NCBI GenBank assembly: GCA_019410665.1
Contig: DXSD01000058.1
Location: 1-12,387, forward strand
DNA from: Fusobacterium sp.
GTDB lineage: Bacteria > Fusobacteriota > Fusobacteriia > Fusobacteriales > Fusobacteriaceae
Reading direction: 5' to 3'
Length of the DNA: 12,387 nucleotides
The notes under the pieces were generated by a model that was given only the letters and a program-made list of their open reading frames with translations, searched no databases and was not told where the DNA came from. Of the stretch, positions 6,923-12,387 are shown piece by piece. Within the stretch, counting starts at the first letter, position 1, and every line of letters begins with the position of its first letter. The position numbers and the translations under genes were made by a program.

Positions 6923-7798
6923 ATGTCAAATGTAAATACTTCAAATAAAAAAAGAAGTCAGTGGGGAGAAGTATGGAGAAGACTAAAAAGAAATAAAATG
7001 GCTTTAGTTGGATTATTTATATTAGTCATACTTGTTTTATTAGCAATCTTTGCTGATGTTATAGCTGACTATGATGATGTTGTAATAAAACAAAACTTAG
7101 CTCATAGATTACAAGGACCAAGTGCAGCTCACTGGTTGGGAACAGATGAGTTTGGAAGAGATATTTTTGCAAGACTTATACATGGAACAAGAGTGTCTTT
7201 ACAAGTTGGTATAGTAGCAGTTGGAATCTCAATTATAATAGGTGGAATATTGGGAGCTTTAGCTGGTTACTATGGTGGTAAATTAGATAATATAATAATG
7301 AGAATTATGGATATATTCTTAGCAGTACCAAGTATATTACTAGCTATTGCTATCGTTTCTGCTTTGGGACCAAGTATTATAAATCTTATGCTAGCAATAA
7401 GTATTTCAAGTGTTCCTAGTTATGCAAGAATAGTTAGAGCTTCTGTTTTATCTATAAGAGACCAAGAGTTTATAGAAGCTGCTAAAGCAATAGGAGCAAG
7501 TAATACTAGAATAATATTCAGACATATAATACCTAACTCATTGGCTCCTGTAATTGTACAAGCAACTTTAGGGGTAGCTAGTGCAATTTTATCAACTGCA
7601 GGATTAAGTTTTATTGGATTAGGAATTCAACCACCAGCTCCTGAATGGGGTTCTATGTTATCAGGTGGAAGACAATACCTAAGATATGCTTGGTGGGTAA
7701 CTACATTCCCAGGGGTAGCTATAATGATAACAATTCTTTCTCTAAACTTATTAGGAGATGGATTGAGAGATGCCCTAGACCCAAGATTGAAACAGTAG
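6923..7798 (+). CDS. dppC: ABC importer permease, DppC/GsiD type
   Basis: Second inner-membrane permease. It begins with a cytosolic tail and an OppC_N-type segment (SQWGEVWRRLKRNKMALVG, about 12-30) leading into TM1. A conserved LGTDEFGRDIFARLIHG block (about 72-88) and further membrane segments follow. The EAA coupling loop is near 180-205 (EFIEAAKAIGAS through HIIPNSLAP), and the C-terminal NLLGDGLRDALDPRLK is a hallmark of the family. Length is 291 aa from ATG 6923. An upstream in-frame GTG at 6908, overlapping the previous stop, would add five residues. ATG 6923 is preferred because GAGGGGGA (6910-6917) is correctly placed for it and would lie inside the longer reading. Fourteen bases separate it from the previous gene, so the two are cotranscribed. 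Confidence 0.9.
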   Translation: MSNVNTSNKKRSQWGEVWRRLKRNKMALVGLFILVILVLLAIFADVIADYDDVVIKQNLAHRLQGPSAAHWLGTDEFGRDIFARLIHGTRVSLQVGIVAVGISIIIGGILGALAGYYGGKLDNIIMRIMDIFLAVPSILLAIAIVSALGPSIINLMLAISISSVPSYARIVRASVLSIRDQEFIEAAKAIGASNTRIIFRHIIPNSLAPVIVQATLGVASAILSTAGLSFIGLGIQPPAPEWGSMLSGGRQYLRYAWWVTTFPGVAIMITILSLNLLGDGLRDALDPRLKQ

Positions 7799-7818
7799 TT
7801 ATTTAGGAGGAAGTGTCA

Positions 7819-8808
7819 ATGAGTAAATTATTAGATATAAAGGATTTAACAATACAATATGTTACTGAAGATGAAACAGTAGCAGCTGTAAATAATCTAG
7901 AAATAGAGTTAGGAGAGGGAGAAACAATAGGACTAGTTGGAGAAACTGGAGCTGGAAAAACAACAACAGCTTTAGGAATAATGGGATTAGTACCTAATCC
8001 TCCTGGAAAGATATTAAGCGGGAAAATAGTTTTTGAAGGAGAAGATTTACTTTCTAAAACAGAAGAGGAAATGAGGACAATAAGAGGAAAAAAGATATCT
8101 ATGATATTCCAAGACCCTATGACTTCATTAAACCCTGTAATGACTGTTGGAGAGCAAATTGCTGAAGTTATAGAGCTACATGAAAAATTAGGAAAAGAGG
8201 GATCTTTTGAGAAAGCTAAAGAGATGCTAGAGTTAGTTGGTATTCCAGGAGCTAGAGCAAATGATTTCCCACACCAATTTTCAGGGGGAATGAAGCAAAG
8301 AGTTGTTATAGCTATTGCCTTAGCTTGTAACCCTAAACTATTAATTGCTGACGAGCCTACTACAGCTCTAGACGTTACTATACAAGCACAAGTATTGGAC
8401 TTAATGAATGACTTAAAAGAGAAGTTTAAAACAGCTATGATACTTATTACACACGATCTTGGAGTAGTTGCTCAAGTTTGTGATAAGGTAGCTATAATGT
8501 ATGCTGGAGAGATAGTAGAAGCGGGAACATTAGAAGATGTATTTGAAAATCCAAAACATCCATATACACATGGATTATTTGGATCAATACCTAGCCTAGA
8601 TGAAGAGTGCGATAGATTAAAACCTATTCAAGGATTAATGCCAGATCCTACAAATCTTCCATCAGGATGTAAATTCCATCCAAGATGCCCACATGCTACT
8701 GAGCTTTGTTCAGTAGAACAACCAGGGGTAACAGAGATTGTACCTGGACACAAAGTAAGATGTCTTATTTGTGAAGGTAAGGTAAAAGCAATAGAGGAGG
8801 AGAAATAG
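7819..8808 (+). CDS. dppD: ABC importer ATPase, DppD type
   Basis: First of two ATPases that power the importer, peripheral on the cytosolic face. Walker A GETGAGKT is at 41-48, the Q-loop glutamine at 98 (FQDPMTSLNP), signature SGGMKQR at 155-161, Walker B D178 with catalytic E179 (DEPTTALD), and the switch histidine at 212. A C-terminal oligopeptide/dipeptide transporter extension follows, with cysteines at 284, 290, 297 and 315 (C-x5-C-x6-C-x17-C). In DppD-type ATPases this pattern has been linked to an iron-sulfur cluster. The start is ATG 7819, with AGGAGG 8 bp upstream. An in-frame GTG at 7813 is only 2 bp from that site and is rejected. The length of 329 aa is normal. Confidence 0.93.
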   Translation: MSKLLDIKDLTIQYVTEDETVAAVNNLEIELGEGETIGLVGETGAGKTTTALGIMGLVPNPPGKILSGKIVFEGEDLLSKTEEEMRTIRGKKISMIFQDPMTSLNPVMTVGEQIAEVIELHEKLGKEGSFEKAKEMLELVGIPGARANDFPHQFSGGMKQRVVIAIALACNPKLLIADEPTTALDVTIQAQVLDLMNDLKEKFKTAMILITHDLGVVAQVCDKVAIMYAGEIVEAGTLEDVFENPKHPYTHGLFGSIPSLDEECDRLKPIQGLMPDPTNLPSGCKFHPRCPHATELCSVEQPGVTEIVPGHKVRCLICEGKVKAIEEEK

Positions 8809-8812
8809 GATG
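8795..8812 (+). promoter_or_regulatory. Ribosome binding site for dppF inside dppD
   Basis: AGGAGG (8795-8800) lies within the last codons of dppD, 9 bp from the ATG at 8810. Only one base separates the dppD stop from that ATG, so the two ATPase genes are probably translationally coupled, which suits equal production of partner subunits. Confidence 0.75.
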
Positions 8813-9787
8813 GAGAACAACAAAGTTTTATTAGAAGTAAAAAATCTAAAGAAATATTTTAATACTCCTAAGGGACTTTTACACGCTGTAGATGATATAA
8901 ACTTTACTATTTGTGAGGGAAAAACACTGGGAGTAGTTGGAGAATCAGGATGTGGAAAGTCTACAACAGGAAGGGTTATATTAAGACTTCTTGAAGCTAC
9001 TGATGGAGAGATTCTTTTTGAAGGAGAGAATATCAGAAATTACAATAAAGAGCAAATGAGAGAGATGAGAAAGAAGATGCAAATCATTTTCCAAGATCCA
9101 TTTGCATCTTTAAATCCAAGAATGACTGTTAGTGAGATAATAGCAGAACCATTAATTATTCATAAAATGTGTAAAACAAAAGAGGAGTTAGCAGCAAGAG
9201 TTAAGGAGCTAATGGAAACAGTTGGTTTAGCAGAAAGACTTATGAATACTTATCCTCATGAACTAGATGGAGGAAGAAGACAAAGAATAGGAATCGCTAG
9301 AGCACTAGCATTAAAACCTAAATTTATAGTGTGTGATGAGCCAGTATCAGCTCTAGACGTTTCAATTCAAGCACAAGTACTAAACTTAATGAAGGATTTA
9401 CAAGAGGAATTAGGACTTACTTATATGTTCATAACACATGACTTATCAGTAGTAAAACATTTCTCTGATGATATAGCAGTAATGTATTTAGGACAATTAG
9501 TTGAGAAGGCACCATCTAAGATGCTATTTAAAAATCCAATTCATCCATATACAAAAGCATTGTTATCAGCAATTCCTGTACCAAGTATAAAGAAAAAAAT
9601 GGAAAGAATAAAACTGCAAGGAGAGATAACATCTCCTATAAATCCTGAAAAAGGGTGTAGATTTGCTAAGAGATGTGTTTATGCTAAAGATATCTGTAGA
9701 CAAGAGGATCCACAATTAAAAGAGGTTGGAACTGGACATTTTTATGCTTGTCACTTAGCAGAAGAGTTAGGGTTTACTAAAGAATAG
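8810..9787 (+). CDS. dppF: ABC importer ATPase, DppF type
   Basis: Second ATPase, partner of the preceding one. Walker A GESGCGKS is at 44-51, the Q-loop is FQDPFASLNP, Walker B has D176 and catalytic E177 (DEPVSALD), and the switch histidine is at 210. The signature motif is altered: where LSGGQ is usual, the sequence reads L152-D-G-G-R156, followed by RQR. The flanking sequence is intact, so this is a variant and not decay; similar DGGRRQR forms occur, to my recollection, in other anaerobe homologues. The C-terminal extension has cysteines at 283, 289, 296 and 314, with exactly the same spacing as in the DppD-type partner. The length of 325 aa is normal. Confidence 0.93.
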   Translation: MENNKVLLEVKNLKKYFNTPKGLLHAVDDINFTICEGKTLGVVGESGCGKSTTGRVILRLLEATDGEILFEGENIRNYNKEQMREMRKKMQIIFQDPFASLNPRMTVSEIIAEPLIIHKMCKTKEELAARVKELMETVGLAERLMNTYPHELDGGRRQRIGIARALALKPKFIVCDEPVSALDVSIQAQVLNLMKDLQEELGLTYMFITHDLSVVKHFSDDIAVMYLGQLVEKAPSKMLFKNPIHPYTKALLSAIPVPSIKKKMERIKLQGEITSPINPEKGCRFAKRCVYAKDICRQEDPQLKEVGTGHFYACHLAEELGFTKE

Positions 9788-9808
9788 ATTTCTAATAGAG
9801 GGAAGACT

Positions 9809-10258
9809 ATGAAGGTTATAATAAAAAAATTTGAAGAATTAAATGGTAAAGAGGTATATGAAATAGGAAGACTAAGAAGCGAAGTTTTTGTAGTAGAACA
9901 AAAATGTCTCTATTTAGACTTAGATGGTAAAGATGAAAGTTCTATGCATATATATTTTTTAGATGAAACTTCAGAAGATATTATGTGTTACTGTAGAGTT
10001 TTAAGAAGAGGAGTTTCTTATGAAACTTCATCTATAGGGAGAGTGGTAACTAATCCTAAGTATAGAGGAAAGGGTTATGCTAGAAAGCTCTTATTAGAGG
10101 CTATAGATATAGTAAAAAATGATTTTAAAGATGATGGGATTACTATAGGTGCTCAAAGCTATTTAAAAGAATTCTATGGTTCATTAGGTTTTAAGGCTAT
10201 CTCTGATGTTTATGATGAAGATGGAATACCTCATATAGATATGAATCTAAAAGTTTAA
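9809..10258 (+). CDS. GNAT acetyltransferase, ElaA type
   Basis: Predicted cytosolic N-acetyltransferase using acetyl-CoA; the acceptor is unknown. The first half holds LRSEVFVVEQKCLYLDLDGKD (about 22-42), typical of the ElaA branch. The acetyl-CoA-binding loop is RGKGYA at 86-91, preceded by the beta strand SIGRVVTNPKY. The C-terminal GAQSYLKEFYGSLGF and the VYDEDGIPHIDM ending closely recall E. coli ElaA. Length (149 aa) equals that of a single GNAT domain. The ribosome binding site GAGGGAA (9798-9804) is 4 bp from the ATG. It lies 21 bp after the second ATPase gene with no terminator between, so it is likely the last gene of the importer operon; a role in modifying imported amino compounds is only a guess. 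Confidence 0.87.
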   Translation: MKVIIKKFEELNGKEVYEIGRLRSEVFVVEQKCLYLDLDGKDESSMHIYFLDETSEDIMCYCRVLRRGVSYETSSIGRVVTNPKYRGKGYARKLLLEAIDIVKNDFKDDGITIGAQSYLKEFYGSLGFKAISDVYDEDGIPHIDMNLKV

Positions 10259-10275
10259 ATAAATACTTTAGATAT

Positions 10276-10321
10276 AAAAAGGACTTTTAATTATAATAAG
10301 ATAAGTTAAAAGTTCTTTTTT
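10276..10321 (+). terminator. Long-stem terminator after the importer operon
   Basis: A 15-bp stem, AAAAAGGACTTTTAA (10276-10290) with TTAAAAGTTCTTTTT (10306-10320), has one G-T wobble, a 15-nt AT-rich loop and ends in a T run. It marks the end of the transporter/acetyltransferase unit and separates it from the helicase-like gene. The A-rich 5' arm means it could also work for transcripts arriving on the other strand. Confidence 0.88.
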
Positions 10322-10377
10322 ATTTAATAAAATAAAAAAATATGATAAAATAAATGGTGTAATATATTAAAAAATTT

Positions 10378-10390
10378 GGAGGAAAAAGTG
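10378..10390 (+). promoter_or_regulatory. Ribosome binding site and GTG start of the large right-edge gene
   Basis: GGAGG (10378-10382) is 5 bp from GTG 10388. In-frame TAA at 10346-10348 bounds the frame upstream, and the only other candidate is TTG 10376, which has no site. The 66 bp between the terminator and this start are nearly pure A/T; a TATGAT at 10341-10346 could be a -10 but no convincing -35 was found. Confidence 0.65.
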
Positions 10391-12387
10391 GGAGATAAGG
10401 AAAGAGTTATATCTTTATATAACTATATTTCAGAGGTTAGTAAAAGTTCAAAATTAATTAATAAAAATATTTCATTTGAAAAATGGTATTATTTTTTGAA
10501 TAGTTTGCCTTTAGATAAGAATATTGAATTTAATAATTTTTATGATGAAAATATTATAGAAATTAGAAAACCTAATTTTTTAAAATCAATTAAGTTGGAA
10601 AAAGAATTTATAGATTGGATTGAAGGAGAATGGGAGAATTTTGAAAAAAGGGTAAAAATAAAAAAAGAGATTATAGTTGAAGAAATTATTATTAATGAGA
10701 ATGCAGAAGAAGAAATAGTAAGTAAGATAGTAACTATAAGTGATGAAATATTAGAAACTTTAAACTTAAAAATTCGAGAAAGAGATATTTGGGTAGAGGA
10801 ACAGAGAAAAATAGATAGAGTTAGAAAGATTTTTGATTCATTATACATCCAATACCTTGAGTTAAATAAAGAAAGTGAAACATTAGAATTAGTCTTAGCT
10901 AATGGTATGTTAAAAATACCAAATTTTGATATATACTATCCTATTATATTAAAAAAAATAAAATTGGAATTTAACGCAGAAGAAAATATTATTTATCTTA
11001 AAAACTTTATGGAAAATGGTGGATATATAACAGAACTTTATACAGAATTTTTAAATGAAATAGAAAATATTAATTTGACTGGAGTTTTAAAGTTAGATAA
11101 AAAAGTGAAAGAGAGGGATATATACCCATTAGATAGAAGTGAGATTGATAATTTCTTTAGAGAGTTTATTCATAAATTGAGTGTAGATGGACAATATAGT
11201 AAAGATATAGAAAATTTTCATATGATAAATAGAAATAGTATTGTTATAGAAGATAACCCTTTGATATTTATTAGAAAAAAAGATAGTGGAATAGTGAAAG
11301 CTATTGATGAAATTATAAAAAACATAGAAGAACTAGGAGAGATACCAGAACAATTGAGTGAATTGATAGGATTATCTGAAAATAAAGAGAATCTATTTAT
11401 AAATTCAGGAGAAAAGAATAAAGGTTTTATTTCTAGAAATGAGATACTTTTTGTAAAAGATTCTAATATAGAACAAATAGAGATTGCAGAAAAAATTGAA
11501 AGAAATAAAGCTGTTGTTGTACAAGGACCACCAGGTACTGGAAAGACTCATACTATTGCTAATTTACTTGGACATTTTTTATCACAAGGAAAAAATGTAT
11601 TAGTAACAAGTCATACAAAAAAAGCTTTAAAAGTATTAAAAGATAAAATTCCTAAAAATATTCAAGGATTATGTATTTCAATTCTTGATGATGATAACAG
11701 TGATATGTCTCGTTCAGTTGAAAATATAACTGAAAATATGGGGAGACTTGATTCTGAAAAATTAAAAAAAGAAGTAGATATTTTAGAACAAGAAAGATTA
11801 AAAGAGATAAAAGAGATAAAAGAAATTAATAGACAACTTTTTTCTATAAAATATAGAGAAAATCAATCAATTTTTTATAATGGTGAAGGATTTTCGATAA
11901 TTGAGTTGGGAAAATATCTTAGAGAGAACGAAAAAAAATTGAATAAGATAAATGGAAAAATTGAAGAGAATGTTCCTTGTCCAATATCAAATGAGGAACT
12001 TAAGTTTTTAAATGAATATAGAACAGAAGTTTCTAAGGAAGATGAAAAAGAGATTGAATTAAATTTAGTTGATAGTAATATTTTTAAAACAAAAGATGAA
12101 TTTAAAGATATTTTAGAAAGGTTAGATGAAAAAGAAAAGAAATTAAATAAAATTTTAGAAACAGAAGAATATTATTTTGAAAATAATAATTTAATATTAA
12201 TAGGTAAAGGAAAAATAGATTTAAATAAATTTGCCAATTGTGAAGATAAATCTGTTGAATATTTTAATAAAATAAGAGATATAAGAAGTTGGCAATTAGA
12301 ATTACTAAAGATTGGAGCAAATAAAGGGAATAGAAAACTTATTTGGGAAAATTTTTTAAATGAATTGAATAGTGAAGTTAGTATTAT
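10388..12387 (+). CDS. Large superfamily 1 helicase-like NTPase, 3' end outside window
   Basis: Open for 666 codons to the window edge without a stop, so only the N-terminal part is seen. Residues 1-360 or so match no domain I can name with certainty. They include LANGML near 170-175, followed by a strand-rich YPIILKKIKLEF stretch, which recalls the N-terminal region of long COG1112-like helicases. A P-loop follows: VVVQGPPGTGKTHTIANLL, with GPPGTGKT at 380-387, then a motif Ia-like VLVTSHTKKAL (404-414) and LCISILDDD. After that comes a Lys/Glu-rich, probably coiled-coil stretch (from about 455 on). Gln363 could be the Q-motif residue. The DE box and motifs III to VI are not reached, so helicase activity is an inference. 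Base composition is clearly more AT-rich than the genes before it. Proteins of this type are common in mobile and antiviral loci, but no partner gene is visible. Confidence 0.8.
   Translation, partial: MGDKERVISLYNYISEVSKSSKLINKNISFEKWYYFLNSLPLDKNIEFNNFYDENIIEIRKPNFLKSIKLEKEFIDWIEGEWENFEKRVKIKKEIIVEEIIINENAEEEIVSKIVTISDEILETLNLKIRERDIWVEEQRKIDRVRKIFDSLYIQYLELNKESETLELVLANGMLKIPNFDIYYPIILKKIKLEFNAEENIIYLKNFMENGGYITELYTEFLNEIENINLTGVLKLDKKVKERDIYPLDRSEIDNFFREFIHKLSVDGQYSKDIENFHMINRNSIVIEDNPLIFIRKKDSGIVKAIDEIIKNIEELGEIPEQLSELIGLSENKENLFINSGEKNKGFISRNEILFVKDSNIEQIEIAEKIERNKAVVVQGPPGTGKTHTIANLLGHFLSQGKNVLVTSHTKKALKVLKDKIPKNIQGLCISILDDDNSDMSRSVENITENMGRLDSEKLKKEVDILEQERLKEIKEIKEINRQLFSIKYRENQSIFYNGEGFSIIELGKYLRENEKKLNKINGKIEENVPCPISNEELKFLNEYRTEVSKEDEKEIELNLVDSNIFKTKDEFKDILERLDEKEKKLNKILETEEYYFENNNLILIGKGKIDLNKFANCEDKSVEYFNKIRDIRSWQLELLKIGANKGNRKLIWENFLNELNSEVSI

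Noticed and set aside
6908..6925. GTG 6908 as start of the second permease
   Set aside because: It would place the GAGGGGGA ribosome binding site inside the gene; ATG 6923 is correctly spaced from it.
7813..7821. GTG 7813 as start of the DppD-type ATPase
   Set aside because: It is only 2 bp from AGGAGG; ATG 7819 has the normal 8-bp spacing.
9242..9290. Loss of LSGGQ in the DppF-type ATPase as a sign of a pseudogene
   Set aside because: All other ATPase motifs, the length and the C-terminal cysteines are intact, so it is treated as a functional variant.
10540..10848. Minus-strand ORF opposite the helicase-like gene
   Set aside because: Low-complexity Ser/Ile/Phe reading; the + strand frame is open across and far beyond it with a good start site.

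Overview
The window reads as chromosomal DNA from a low-GC bacterium, most likely Fusobacterium or a close relative (inference). Reasons: AT-rich DNA, arginine coded almost only by AGA, strong AGGAGG ribosome binding sites, a FtsH with a very charged N-terminal extension, and a five-gene peptide-type ABC importer with a lipoprotein binding protein. All supported genes lie on the + strand.

Layout. (1) 1-126: short AT-rich stretch with a good promoter (TTGGAA, 18 bp, TATAAT). (2) 127-3582: tilS and ftsH, joined without a gap; ftsH starts at TTG directly after the tilS stop. The tilS-hprT-ftsH order known from Firmicutes is kept here without hprT. (3) 3567-3977: rpsO (ribosomal protein S15) with its own near-consensus promoter in the last codons of ftsH, a leader of about 75 nt and a strong intrinsic terminator. 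(4) 3978-4348: AT-rich intergenic region with promoter-like elements and a leader hairpin that can pair in two mutually exclusive ways. (5) 4349-9787: a peptide/glutathione-family ABC importer. It comprises a lipoprotein binding protein, an internal terminator, two permeases and two ATPases. (6) 9809-10258: a small ElaA-type GNAT acetyltransferase that closes the operon, followed by a long-stem terminator. (7) 10388-12387: the first 666 codons of a very AT-rich large protein with a GPPGTGKT P-loop, resembling long COG1112/AAA_11-type superfamily 1 helicases. It runs off the window end.

How it works together. TilS and FtsH are housekeeping functions (tRNA-Ile2 decoding and membrane proteolysis), and S15 is a 30S assembly protein. 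The importer should bind a peptide or glutathione-like ligand outside the inner membrane and move it in through the two permeases, powered by the two ATPases. The terminator after the binding protein gene should make that protein more abundant than the membrane parts. The ATPase pair has one canonical signature (SGGMKQR) and one altered (DGGRRQR), which suggests asymmetric nucleotide sites.

Most worth following up: the truncated helicase-like gene at the right edge (possible start of an accessory or defence locus), an AUG-UAG start-stop codon pair with a good ribosome binding site just upstream of and in frame with the first permease gene, and the alternative-pairing leader before the binding protein gene. 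No tRNA, rRNA, CRISPR array, insertion sequence or attachment site was seen.
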